Shown here one piece after another: positions 15,153 to 24,615 of a stretch of 64,000 bases of DNA (within the stretch, counting starts at the first letter, position 1; each line of letters begins with the position of its first letter). This stretch comes from DASXKD01 sp963806145 (GTDB lineage: Bacteria; Actinomycetota; Actinomycetes; Streptosporangiales; Streptosporangiaceae), in NCBI GenBank assembly GCA_963806145.1, contig CAWDXD010000024.1, forward strand, positions 1-64,000. The letters run 5' to 3'. The position numbers and the translations under genes were made by a program. The notes below the pieces were generated by a model. The model was not told the DNA's origin. It searched no databases and was given only the letters and a program-made list of their open reading frames with translations.

Positions 15153-17747
15153 CTAGCCGTACCGTCGTTCGGGCGGGGATTCGCCGGTGGCGAGCAGTTC
15201 GTAGGCCGGGTTGATCATGATGGGGCCGCTGGCCCGGATCCCGACGGAGCCGCGGAACCGGACCCGGGACCCGCACACGATGCCCGGGATGTGTGACCGC
15301 CCGTAGAACAGCGCGGTCAGGTCTCCGGTCGAGTCGGAGATCTCGCAGGCCAGCACCGAGTTCTTTTCCACGGGCCGGATCTCGACCGCGCGGACCCGGC
15401 CCTCGACGGTGGCGCGCCCTGGTGCCTGGATCGAGCCGATCGGCTTGACCCCGGGGGAGGGTGCGGGCCGTTCGTAGCTGGCCTGTCCCGCGTGCGCCGC
15501 GTCCGGTGCGCTCTCACCACGGCGCTGGCGGAACCGGCGGCCCGGCAGCAGGCCGCGCATGGCCGAGGGCGGCGGGGACGGGGCGGCCGGCTGGCCGTCC
15601 TCCCGCCCGGCCTCGCCCGCACCGGCAGCCACGGCTCCGGGGATGTAGTCCCCCGGCGTGGCCTGGCCATCGCCCGGCATGGCCGCCGTCCCGGTGACGG
15701 CGGCCTTCCCGCCCGGAACTGTCTTCCCGCCCGGGGCGGTCTGGCCGCTCGCCGCCGGGGCCGTGATCTTGCCGTTCATCGCGTTGCCCCGGGCACGCAG
15801 CACCTCCAGGCGGTTCCGCACGTCGAACGGCACGATCGTGGCCGCGCAATGCGGGATGCGGCTCACCACGGCCGCGATCTTGTCGGCGGTGCGGTCGTGG
15901 AGCAGCCGGCCGAGCAGTTGTGAGTAGCTGCGCCTGGGCAGTACCGCGGTGACGTGCGTACCGGGCACCGCCGCTTCGGCGCTGACCAGTTCGGCCGCGG
16001 CCCGGGCAAGCCGCCGGTCCGGGCAGTCGATGAAGTCGAGCACGATGCCCCGGTCGGCGCGGGTCCACTCCTCGCGCAGCGTTTCCGCCTCGGCGGTGTC
16101 GATGACGAAGTGCACCGCGCGCAGCGTGGTCGGCCGCAGGCCCCGCGCGTAGCGCATGGCCGCGAGCGTTGCCAGGTCGAAGCTGTCCACCAGCAGGAAC
16201 ACCGTGCGCTGCGGGTAGTTCGGCTGCTCCGGTGGCTTCTTCCGCTCGCCGATCCGCTCCAGTACCTCGGCCTCCATCATGTACTCCTGGTTCAGCCGGA
16301 TCAGCGCGAACACCAGGATCGGGAACACCACCACGACGATCCACGCGCCCTCGGTGAACTTCACCACGGCGAAGATCGCGACGACGACCGCGGACAGGCC
16401 GCCGGCCGCGGCGTTGATGACCAGCTTGTGCCGCCAGCCGGGCTCCCTGCGCCGGTTGTGATAGCGGGCCATCCCGAACCCGGCCATGGTGAACGCGGTG
16501 AACACGCCGATGGCGTACAGCGGGACCAGGTTGTTGACGTTCGATCCCCGGATGATCAGCAGGGCTATCGAGACGATGGTCAGCCCGATGATGGCGTTGG
16601 AGAACACCAGCCGGTGCCCGCGCTTGAGCAGCCAGCGCGGCAGGAAGGCGTCTCCGGCGACGTAGCTGGCCAGGAACGGGAACCCGTTGAAGCTGGTGTT
16701 AGCGCCGGTGAAGAGGATCAGTGCGGTCGCCGCCTGCACGACGAAGAACATGATGTGCCCGACGCCGCTGCCGAAGATCAGCTGCGCCTCCTGGGCCAGC
16801 ACCGTGGGATAGCCGCTCTTCCTGGGCGTCGCGAAGGTCGAGTGGGCCAGCCAGGAGATCCCGGCCACGAGGAAGCCGAGGATGACGCCCTCCGCGACCA
16901 GCACCCGGCGGGCGTTGGGCCCCTCCGGCGGCTTGAACGCGCCCACCGCGTCGGAGACCGCCTCAATGCCGGTCAGCGACGCGCCACCGTTGGCGAACGC
17001 GCGCAGCAACGTCAAGATCATCGCGAAGGTGATCAGGCCCGCGGTGCCGCTGCCGATCGTGTAGGTGTCGTGGAGCGCGTGCGGGTCATATTGCGGCAGA
17101 TCCCCGGCGAGCTGGCGGGCCACCCCGACGACGATCATCAGGATGACCGACGCGGAGAACAGGTACGTGGGTATCGCGAAGGCCTTGCCCGCCTCCTTGA
17201 TCCCGCGGAGGTTGCCGTAACACATGAGCAGGATGACGGCGATGGTGATCTCAAGGCTGAACTTGCCGAGCGTCGGGAAGGCGGACACCACCGCGGCGGT
17301 GCCCGCGGCAGCCTGGACGGCGACCGTGACGACGTAGTCGATGAGCAGCGCTACCGCGGCGATCTGGGCGATCTTCGGCCCGAAGTTCTCCCTGGCCACG
17401 ACGTAGGAACCGCCGGGCCTGATGTAGACCATCACCACCTCGCGGTAGGACAGCACCACCAGCACCATGACCACGAGGATGACGAGGGTCATCGGCAGGA
17501 TGATGTCGAAGGCCGCGAGCCCGAACAGCGGCAGCAGGGCGATGAGGATTTCCTCGGTGCCGTAGGCGGAGGAGGAGATGCCATCGGGGGAGAGCACGCC
17601 CAGCGCGAGGAAGTTGGTCAGGCGCTGGTGGCGCAGTTCCTCGTTGACCATGGGCGGCCCGAGCAGGCGGCGTTTTACCGAGTACCAGAAGCCCTCGGGC
17701 ACGTCACCGCCGCCGCCCAGGAAGCCGACTGCGTTGCGAATGGCCAC
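15153..17747 (-). CDS. KimA-like APC-superfamily permease with USP-like and OB-fold C-terminal domains
   Basis: The 864-residue protein begins with the KimA/YdaO signature (LRHQRLTNFLALGVLSPDG then SSSAYGTEEILI, about residues 38-70) and about 12 membrane helices to residue 520. A soluble USP-like domain follows (about 545-680, starting RTVFLLVDSFDLATLAAMRY), then an 80-residue Gly/Pro/Ala linker. The C-terminal 90 residues form an OB fold (ATVEGRVRAVEIRPV ... SRVRFRGSVGI). KimA-type proteins are proton-coupled K+ importers; family annotation as amino-acid permease is also common. In related actinobacteria the OB-fold protein is usually a separate gene near a permease, so the fusion is notable. 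A second, paralogous gene lies just upstream. Confidence 0.82.
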   Translation of the reverse strand: MAIRNAVGFLGGGGDVPEGFWYSVKRRLLGPPMVNEELRHQRLTNFLALGVLSPDGISSSAYGTEEILIALLPLFGLAAFDIILPMTLVILVVMVLVVLSYREVVMVYIRPGGSYVVARENFGPKIAQIAAVALLIDYVVTVAVQAAAGTAAVVSAFPTLGKFSLEITIAVILLMCYGNLRGIKEAGKAFAIPTYLFSASVILMIVVGVARQLAGDLPQYDPHALHDTYTIGSGTAGLITFAMILTLLRAFANGGASLTGIEAVSDAVGAFKPPEGPNARRVLVAEGVILGFLVAGISWLAHSTFATPRKSGYPTVLAQEAQLIFGSGVGHIMFFVVQAATALILFTGANTSFNGFPFLASYVAGDAFLPRWLLKRGHRLVFSNAIIGLTIVSIALLIIRGSNVNNLVPLYAIGVFTAFTMAGFGMARYHNRRREPGWRHKLVINAAAGGLSAVVVAIFAVVKFTEGAWIVVVVFPILVFALIRLNQEYMMEAEVLERIGERKKPPEQPNYPQRTVFLLVDSFDLATLAAMRYARGLRPTTLRAVHFVIDTAEAETLREEWTRADRGIVLDFIDCPDRRLARAAAELVSAEAAVPGTHVTAVLPRRSYSQLLGRLLHDRTADKIAAVVSRIPHCAATIVPFDVRNRLEVLRARGNAMNGKITAPAASGQTAPGGKTVPGGKAAVTGTAAMPGDGQATPGDYIPGAVAAGAGEAGREDGQPAAPSPPPSAMRGLLPGRRFRQRRGESAPDAAHAGQASYERPAPSPGVKPIGSIQAPGRATVEGRVRAVEIRPVEKNSVLACEISDSTGDLTALFYGRSHIPGIVCGSRVRFRGSVGIRASGPIMINPAYELLATGESPPERRYG

Positions 17748-17940
17748 GTCCCCACTGTCCCGTCGATAGCAAGTGCTCTCGTGGCCTTCATACCATCGGT
17801 TGCCTGCGGTTTGTCCATGGGCATGACAAGACCGCTCTACGTGCCTCCCTCGCGGGGCGCCGTGGCCGGAGGTGCGCCAGCTGGCACGGCACTGGGAGGC
17901 GGCTGCGGCGTGACGCTGCCGCCGGTTGACCGAGCGTTTC

Positions 17941-20251
17941 TTACGACAGGAGCTCGTACGCCGGGTTGACCATCACTATGCCGGTGTCCTTCACCCCCAC
18001 TCGGCCGCGGAGCTGGATCATGCTCCCGGTCTCCATGCCCGGGATGTGGGTGCGCCCGTAGAAGAGCGCGGTGATCCCGCCGGTGGCGTCGGTGACCTGG
18101 CAGGCGAGCACGCAGCTGTGGTCCACCGGCCGGATCTCCAGGCTGTGCACCCGGCCCTCGACGGTGGCCCGGCCGTGCCCGGTCAGCGACGCGATCGGGG
18201 TGACACCCGGGCGCATCGCGGGCTGGTCGTCCTGGGCGGCCGCCGCCCCCGGCTTCACCGGCGGGGCGGCCCGGCCTGCCTGCCGCTCGTGCAGCACCTC
18301 CAGGCGGGCCTGCACGTCAAACGGGATGATCGTGGCGGCGCTGCGCGGTATCCGGCTCACCACCCGGGCGATCTTGTCGGCGGTCTGATCGTGTAGTAGC
18401 CGGCCAATCAGCACCGGATAGCTGCGCCGGGGCAGCACGACGGTCACGTGCGTGCCCGGCTGGCTGGCCTCCGTGGCGACAAGCTCGCCCGCGGCCCGGG
18501 GCAGCCGCCGGTCAGGGCAGTCCACCAGGTCCAGCGGGATGCCGCGGTCCGCGCGGAGCCACTCGTCCCGCAGTTCGTTGGCCCGCTCCTGGTCGATCAC
18601 GAAGTGCACCGCCCGCAGCGCGGTGGGCCGCAGGCCGCGGGCGTAGCGCAGCGCGGCGATCGTCGCCAGGTTGAACTCGTCGATGAGGACCAGGACCGTC
18701 CGGCGGGTGTAGTTCGGCGGGTCCGGTGCCTTGCGCCCGCTGATGTTCTCCAGTACCTCGGCCTCCATCCGGTACCGGCGGTTGAGCTGGATCAGCAGGT
18801 AGACCAGGACCGGGAAGATGATCACGATGAGCCAGGCGCCCTCGGTGAACTTCACGATCGCGAAGATCACCACCACGATCGCGGTGAGCACCCCCGCCGA
18901 GAAGTTGATCACCAGCTTGTGCCGCCAGCCGGGCTCCTTGAGCCGATGGTGATACTTGGCCATGCCGAACCCGGCCATGGAGAAGGCGGTGAACACTCCG
19001 ATCGCGTAGAACGGCACCAGCCGGTTGACGTTCGAGCCGACGAACACCAGCAGGGCGACCGCTGGGATGGTGAGCGCGATGATCCCGTTGGAGAAGACCA
19101 GGCGGTGGCCGCGCTTGGTCATCCACCGCGGCAGGAACGAGTCCTCGGCGACGAAGCTGGTCAGGAACGGGAACCCGTTGAAGCTGGTGTTGCCGCCGGT
19201 GTAGAGGATTAGCGCGGTCGCCGCCTGCACCACGAAGAACATGATGTGGCCGACGCCGCCGCCGAACACCAGGTTGGCTTCCTGCGAGATCACCGTCGGA
19301 TAGCCGGTCACGCGCGGGATCGCGTGGGTGACGTGTGCCAGCCAGGAGATCCCGGCGACCAGGGTGCCGAGGATGATGCCCTCGATCACCAGGACCCGGC
19401 GGGCGTTGATCCCTTCCGGCGGCCTGAATGCGCTGACCGCATTGGACACCGCCTCGATGCCGGTCAGCGAGGAGCCGCCGTTGGCGAACGAGCGCATCAG
19501 CGTGAAGATCACCGCAAGGAGGGCCACGCCCTCGGCGCCCGAGCCGATGTGGACGGCGGCGGGACCGGCGATGTTGTGCACGTCCTGGGGGTGCAGGTTG
19601 CCGGTGAACTCACGGAGCAGCCCGATCACGATCATCAGCACGACGACGCCGGTGAACAGGTAGGTGGGCGCCGCGAACGCCTTGCCCGCCTCCTTGATCC
19701 CGCGCAGGTTGCCGTAGCACATGAGGAGCACGACGCCCACCGAGATCGGCTTTGTGTAGGGCCCGAGGACAGGGAACGCGGACACGACGGCCGCGGTCCC
19801 GCCGGCCACCTGCACCGCCACGGTGACCACATAGTCGATGAGCAGCGCCACCGCCGCGACCTGGGCGATGCGCGGCCCGAAGTTCTCCCTGGCGACGACG
19901 TAGGACCCGCCCGCCCGGGTGTAGACCATCACCACCTCGCGGTAGGACAGCACCACCAGGACCATCACGAACAAGATCAACCCGGTCATCGGCAGGATCA
20001 CGCGTGAAGGCCGCGAGGCCGAAAAGCGGGAGCAGTTCGATGAGCATTTCCTCGGTGCCGTAGGCGGAGGAGGAGATGCCGTCGGGGGAGAGCACGCCCA
20101 GGGCGAGCACCTTCGACAGCCGCTGATGGCGCAGTTCCTCGTTGACCATCGGCGGCCCGAGCAGGCGCCGCTTGACGGAATACCAGAAGCTCTCCGGAAG
20201 GTCGGCTCGCGACGTTCCGGAGAACAGGCTTGCCGCTTTGCGCAGCGCCAA
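17941..20251 (-). pseudogene. Second KimA-like APC permease with OB fold, frameshifted near the N terminus
   Basis: This paralogue of the downstream permease shares the same order: signature LRHQRLSKVLALGVLSPDG, then about 12 helices, a USP-like domain (RRTVLVLIDEFNLATIAALRY), a shorter linker and an OB fold. The first 75 codons (20251 to about 20003) are in one frame and the rest, from about 20001, in another. Aligning with the paralogue (GLAAFDIILPMT) shows one extra base within 19999-20008; without it the protein would be 769 residues. Possibly a sequence error, since the rest of the gene is intact. It is divergent from the kdpD-like gene. Confidence 0.8.
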
Positions 20252-20349
20252 CGGTCCTTATTCTCCTGTCCTCAGGCCGCGGATCCGCATCAGGTGCCGC
20301 CCCGCATCCGGCGTCGCTCCGCCGGGTTTTTGATCACCTCCACAGACGC

Positions 20350-20378
20350 TAAGCGCCACCGTCCCGGGGCGGCGCTAA
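20350..20378. promoter_or_regulatory. Imperfect palindrome between divergent KimA-like and kdpD-like genes
   Basis: CTAAGCGCCACC and GGGCGGCGCTAAG form an imperfect inverted repeat in the divergent promoter region. It is a candidate operator for the adjacent KdpE-like regulator or a transcript hairpin. An AT-rich stretch (20407-20437) lies closer to the kdpD-like start and may hold its promoter. Confidence 0.4.
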
Positions 20379-20464
20379 GGCCGCGTCAAGAGTGCTGACC
20401 TGCGCGTTAAGGATCTATCAAGATCATTAATTTTCCCTGGATTCGGCGCTTGACTCGTTACGAG

Positions 20465-22345
20465 ATGAGTAGTTCAAGGCAGCGAGGATTCGCGGCGCCG
20501 TTCGCTCTGGTGACCGGCTTCGGGCTGCTTTTCGCCCTCGGCACGGTGGCGGCGGCCCTGCACGGCTGGGTCTCGCCGACGGCGGTGCTGATCGTGAGCG
20601 CGGCCGTGGTGACCGTTCTGTCGTTTGTCTCCGAGCCGCTCGCGGCGATACCTCTGGGCGTCGTCGGGTGGCTCAGCGCGGTGGGGTTCTCCCACCCGCC
20701 CTACGGGCAACTGCGGGTCACCGGCCCGTTCGCCGGGCGCTCCGCGATCGTCATGGGTGCCTGCGTGCTGGCCGCGGGCGCCCTTGGCCTGGTACTGCGC
20801 CAGTCGGCGGACAGGCACATACTGGAAGGCGTGGGTAGTGACGCCGGGCTGCCAGGCGCGGGCCCCGCACCTGGCCGGGACGATCACGGCCTGGCCGCGG
20901 GCACCCAGCCAGCGCCGGAGCCCGGCTCGGTGCTGGCCAGGGCGGCCTACGCGGTGGGCGCCCGCCGGGCGCTGACCGGGATGCTCGTCGCCGCGGTCGG
21001 CCTGCCCCTGCTGACCCTGCTGCTGGCCCTGGCCAGGCATCACCTGAGCCTGACCGATGACCTGCTCATCTACCTGGTGGCCGTGGTCGCGCTCGCGGTG
21101 ATCGGCGGCTTCTGGCCCGCCGTGCTGGGCGCCGCGTCCGCCAGCCTCCTGCTCAACTGGTACTTCACCCCGCCGCTGCACACGTTCACCATCGACAAGC
21201 CGGACAACCTGCTGGCGCTGCTGCTGTTCGTCACGGTCGCGATGCTGGTCAGCAGCGTGGTTCACCTCGCCGCCAGCCGGGCCGGCCAGGCCGCCCGCAG
21301 CCGGGAGGAGGCCAGGCTGCTGCTGACGCTGGCGCAGACGGTCCTCGGCGGCGCCGACACCCCCGCGGCGGTACTGGACCATCTCGTGATGACCCTGGGC
21401 GGGCAGGCCGAACTGCTTGAGCACGTGAGCGGCCGCTGGGTGCGGATCGCCGCCAGCGGCGGCGTCATGGACCAGGCCGCGCCCGCCACCCGCGTCGACG
21501 TGCGCACCGACCTGGCGCTCGAGGTGAGCGGCCAGCCCGCCCCGATCACGCCCGGGCTGCTGGCCGGCTTCGCGGCCCAGGCCGCCGCGGCACTGGACCG
21601 GGAGCGGCTGCGCACCCAGGCCGCCCAGGCGGAGGCGCTGGCCGAGGGCAACCGGATGCGGACCGCGCTGCTCGCCGCGGTCAGCCACGACCTCCGTACC
21701 CCGCTGGCCTCGATCAAGGCCAGCGTCAGCAGCCTGCGCCAGACCGACGTGACCTGGACGGAATCCGACCAGCAGGTGCTGCTCGCCACGATCGAGGAGA
21801 ACGCGGACCGGCTGGACGGGCTGATCGGCAACCTGCTCGACATGAGCCGCCTGCACACCGGTTCGCTGCAGCCGTTCCTGCGGCCGATCACGATCGACGA
21901 GGTGGCGCCGGTCGCGCTGCGCGGCCTCGATGCCCCGGCCGACCTGCGGATCGAGGTGCCCGACGGGATGGCGATGGTTCTCGCTGACCCCGGCCTGCTG
22001 GAACGGGTGCTGGCCAACCTGTTCTCCAACGCCCTGGATCACTCGCCGCCGGCCATGCCGCCGGTGCTGCAGGCCCACCGGGAGCAGGACACCGTCGTGG
22101 TCGAGGTCGTTGACCACGGGCCTGGCGTGCCGGACAAGCTGAAGGCACGGATCTTCGAGCCGTTCCAGCGCTTCGATGACAAGAAGGTCGGCGTGGGCCT
22201 CGGCCTGGCGGTCGCCAAGGGCTTCACCGAGGCCATGGGCGGCGCCATCGTGGCGGCCGACACCCCGGGCGGCGGGCTCACCGTCAGGGTCACGCTGCCG
22301 GTCGCGGCCGCCGGTGCCAAATCCATGCAGGACGCCGGCTCTTGA
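20465..22345 (+). CDS. KdpD-like sensor histidine kinase lacking the N-terminal KdpD/USP domains
   Basis: This is a 626-residue membrane kinase. Two pairs of hydrophobic helices lie at about residues 10-110, and a DUF4118-type four-helix KdpD membrane module at about 165-270 (LTDDLLIYLVAVVALAVIGGFWPAVLGAA, FNWYFTPPLHTF-like stretch). Then come a GAF-like segment, HisKA with SHDLRTPLASIK (His408) and an ATPase domain ending GVGLGLAVAKGFTEAMGG. Full KdpD has a large cytosolic KdpD-plus-USP region before the helices; it is absent here. The kinase therefore probably senses K+ or membrane state through the helices. A TTG five codons earlier is another possible start. The stop overlaps the kdpE-like start. 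Confidence 0.88.
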   Translation: MSSSRQRGFAAPFALVTGFGLLFALGTVAAALHGWVSPTAVLIVSAAVVTVLSFVSEPLAAIPLGVVGWLSAVGFSHPPYGQLRVTGPFAGRSAIVMGACVLAAGALGLVLRQSADRHILEGVGSDAGLPGAGPAPGRDDHGLAAGTQPAPEPGSVLARAAYAVGARRALTGMLVAAVGLPLLTLLLALARHHLSLTDDLLIYLVAVVALAVIGGFWPAVLGAASASLLLNWYFTPPLHTFTIDKPDNLLALLLFVTVAMLVSSVVHLAASRAGQAARSREEARLLLTLAQTVLGGADTPAAVLDHLVMTLGGQAELLEHVSGRWVRIAASGGVMDQAAPATRVDVRTDLALEVSGQPAPITPGLLAGFAAQAAAALDRERLRTQAAQAEALAEGNRMRTALLAAVSHDLRTPLASIKASVSSLRQTDVTWTESDQQVLLATIEENADRLDGLIGNLLDMSRLHTGSLQPFLRPITIDEVAPVALRGLDAPADLRIEVPDGMAMVLADPGLLERVLANLFSNALDHSPPAMPPVLQAHREQDTVVVEVVDHGPGVPDKLKARIFEPFQRFDDKKVGVGLGLAVAKGFTEAMGGAIVAADTPGGGLTVRVTLPVAAAGAKSMQDAGS

Positions 22346-23019
22346 CCCGCGTGCTGGTCGTCGACGACGAGCCGTCGATCCTCCGGGCGCTCCGGATCAA
22401 CCTCTCCGCGCGCAACTACCAGGTCAGCACCGCCAGCGACGGCGCCTCCGGGCTCGCCGCGATGGCACGAGACCGGCCCGACGTGATGATCCTCGACCTC
22501 GGGCTGCCCGACATGGACGGCACCGAGGTTATCCGCGGGGTCCGGGGCTGGGCCTCGACGCCGATCATCGTGCTATCGGTCTGGGGGCACGAAAGCCAGA
22601 AGGTGGCGGCGCTCGACGCGGGCGCGGACGACTACGTGACCAAGCCGTTCGGCATGGACGAACTGCTCGCCCGGTTGCGCGCCGCCATCCGCCGCGCCTC
22701 GCCGGCGGCGGACGAGCCGGTCGTCAAGACGGACGACTTCACCGTCGATCTCGGGGCCAAGCGGGTCACCCGGGCCGATGGCGGCGACGTGCGGCTGACC
22801 CCCACCGAGTGGCAGTTGCTCGAAGTCCTGGTGCGCAACCAGGGCCGCCTGGTCACGCAGCGGCAGTTGCTCCAAGAGGTGTGGGGCCCGTCATACGAGA
22901 CGGAGAGCAACTACCTGCGGGTGTACGTCGCCCAGTTGCGGCGCAAACTGGAGCCCGAACCCTCGCGGCCGCGTTACCTGCTCACCGAGTCCGGCATGGG
23001 CTACCGCTTCGTGGCCTGA
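22342..23019 (+). CDS. kdpE: KdpE-like OmpR-family response regulator
   Basis: The 225-residue regulator has a receiver domain (acidic DDE at 8-10, phospho-acceptor Asp52 in ILDLGLPD, Lys in TKPFGMDELL) and a winged OmpR/PhoB DNA-binding domain from about residue 130 (LTPTEWQLLEVLVRNQG ... YLRVYVAQLRRKLE). The wording of both domains is closest to KdpE. It starts at a TTG overlapping the kinase stop (TTGA). No kdpFABC genes lie nearby; the KimA-like permeases on the other side of the kinase are the likely target. Confidence 0.88.
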   Translation: MTRVLVVDDEPSILRALRINLSARNYQVSTASDGASGLAAMARDRPDVMILDLGLPDMDGTEVIRGVRGWASTPIIVLSVWGHESQKVAALDAGADDYVTKPFGMDELLARLRAAIRRASPAADEPVVKTDDFTVDLGAKRVTRADGGDVRLTPTEWQLLEVLVRNQGRLVTQRQLLQEVWGPSYETESNYLRVYVAQLRRKLEPEPSRPRYLLTESGMGYRFVA

Positions 23020-23054
23020 GCGGTCTCACCCACACCAGCACTCTTCCAGCCCAG

Positions 23055-23130
23055 CCAGCAGGGCCAAGGCCCGGTGACGAAGGAACGCGGGCCTCGGCCA
23101 GCGGGGGGTTTCAGGGGGGTCGTCCCCCCA
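23055..23130 (-). repeat. Dispersed intergenic repeat, copy A
   Basis: Read on the minus strand, this ~75-bp element matches 27472-27544: a GGGGGG/CCCCCC hairpin (23113-23128), then CCCCCCGCTGGC, GTTCCTTCGTCAC and a GGGCC/GGCCC hairpin. It lies between convergent genes (kdpE-like and NRAMP-like), so it could also serve as terminator. Confidence 0.65.
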
Positions 23131-23145
23131 GGCCAGCACTGCGTG

Positions 23146-24615
23146 CTATCCGATGCCGAAGAAGCCGAGGATGGTAGAGCCCAGCAGGAGCAGGCTCATC
23201 GCTGAGATACCTATCACGCAGAGCCCGGCCACGGCCCGGAACAGCGGCTTGTTGGCGGCCTTGCCGAGCACGCTGCGCCGGCTGGTGAGGATCAGGATGT
23301 AGATCAGGATGACCGGCGTGACGATGCCCTGCAGCACCTGGGTACCGATCAGCAGCGAGATAAGGTTGATGTGGGTCAGCGCGAGCGAGGCGCCGATGAT
23401 GACCTGCACGGTGAACAGGCCGAGGAACAGCCTGGCTTCGTTGAACCTGCGGGACACCGAGCGTTCCACGCCGACCGCCTCGCTGATGGCGTAGGAGCTG
23501 GACAGTGGGACTACCGCCCCGGCGAGCGCGGACGCGCCGATCAGGCCGATCGCGAACAGTGCCTCCGCCCCTGATCCGGCGACCGGCCGCAGCGCCTGGG
23601 CGGCCTCAGAGGCCGAGCTCAGTGGCCCCTTCCCGCCGATCGCGGCGGCCGTCGCGATGATGATCGTGATCGAGATGACGCAGGCGAAGAGCGCGCCCGA
23701 GATCGCGTCGATCCGGGCTCGCGGGTAGTCCTCCGGGTCGGCACCCTTGTCTACCACGCCCGCCGCAGCATAAAGCTGCATGTACGGGCTCACCGTGGTC
23801 CCGATCAGTGCCACGCCAAGCAGCAGGTAAGGCTTGCTGAACTCAAAATGCGGTATCACCAGGTTCTGCCCGACCTGGGACCAGTCCGGCCGGCCGAGAA
23901 TCGCCGCGATCGGATAGGCGAGGAAGGCCAGCGACATGACAAGGAAGATCCGCTCCGCGTAGCGGTAGGAGCCGAACAGTACGAGTGCCCAGATGGCGAT
24001 GGCCGCGATCGGGATGATGACGTACCGGCTGACGCCGAGCAGCCCGAACGCGGCGCCGATGCCGGCGAACTCCGACACGACCAGCCCCGTGTTGGCCAGC
24101 AGCACGCAGAACAGCGCCAGTGCGGTGAAGCGCAAGCTGAACTGCTCCCTGATCAGCGCCGCCAGGCCCTTGCCTGTGTAGGTGCCCAGCCGCACCGCCA
24201 TCTCCTGCACCAGCACCAGCGCCACGGTGACCAGCACCATGAAGAACAGCGTCCGGTAGACGAACTGGGAACCCGCGGAGGCGTAGGTAGCGATCCCGGC
24301 GGCGTCGTTCCCGGCGTTGGCGGCAACCACGCCGGGCCCCAGGATGGCCAGGAACAGGAAGATCCGGCTCTTGCGCACCCGGATCAGCCGGCGGACCCCG
24401 CCGAGGCGGATCCGGGGGAGCGTGGTCAGGCCCGCCCAGGACCGTGCGGCCCCGCCGCCCGTCGCCCTGGCGCCTGCCTCCTGCCGGGCCCGTGCTGCCC
24501 TGGCAGCCGCCGCCTTGCGCTCCTGCCGCGGGGTCCGCTCCTGCCCTGCCTTCCCGGCCGCCTCCCGCTCCGGTGCCGCCGTGGGCCCCTGGGCCTCCTC
24601 CGGCCCGCCGGTCAC
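23146..24615 (-). CDS. SLC11/NRAMP-like divalent cation transporter (possible Mg2+ branch)
   Basis: The 489-residue protein has a charged, probably disordered first 65 residues and then 11 helices of the LeuT-fold NRAMP family. In helix 1 the canonical metal motif DPGN reads D-A-A-G (GNDAAGIATY). In helix 6 the canonical MPH reads S-P-Y (TTVSPYMQL). Loss of the soft methionine is a feature of NRAMP-related Mg2+ transporters, so Mg2+ is a better guess than Mn2+ or Fe2+. The GTG start at 24615 overlaps the stop of the MgtE_N/CBS gene (GTGA), coupling them. The long open frame further upstream is antisense noise within that gene. Confidence 0.82.
   Translation of the reverse strand: MTGGPEEAQGPTAAPEREAAGKAGQERTPRQERKAAAARAARARQEAGARATGGGAARSWAGLTTLPRIRLGGVRRLIRVRKSRIFLFLAILGPGVVAANAGNDAAGIATYASAGSQFVYRTLFFMVLVTVALVLVQEMAVRLGTYTGKGLAALIREQFSLRFTALALFCVLLANTGLVVSEFAGIGAAFGLLGVSRYVIIPIAAIAIWALVLFGSYRYAERIFLVMSLAFLAYPIAAILGRPDWSQVGQNLVIPHFEFSKPYLLLGVALIGTTVSPYMQLYAAAGVVDKGADPEDYPRARIDAISGALFACVISITIIIATAAAIGGKGPLSSASEAAQALRPVAGSGAEALFAIGLIGASALAGAVVPLSSSYAISEAVGVERSVSRRFNEARLFLGLFTVQVIIGASLALTHINLISLLIGTQVLQGIVTPVILIYILILTSRRSVLGKAANKPLFRAVAGLCVIGISAMSLLLLGSTILGFFGIG

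Noticed and set aside
15954..17969. 671-codon open frame on the plus strand opposite the KimA-like permease
   Set aside because: It is antisense to a clearly coding transporter; composition is Arg/Asp/Gly/His-rich with no domain, as expected of the reverse frame of GC-rich codons.
17748..20449. c-di-AMP (ydaO-type) riboswitch before the KimA-like genes
   Set aside because: I looked for the conserved riboswitch cores in 17748-17940 and 20252-20449 and did not find them; a covariance-model search would settle it.
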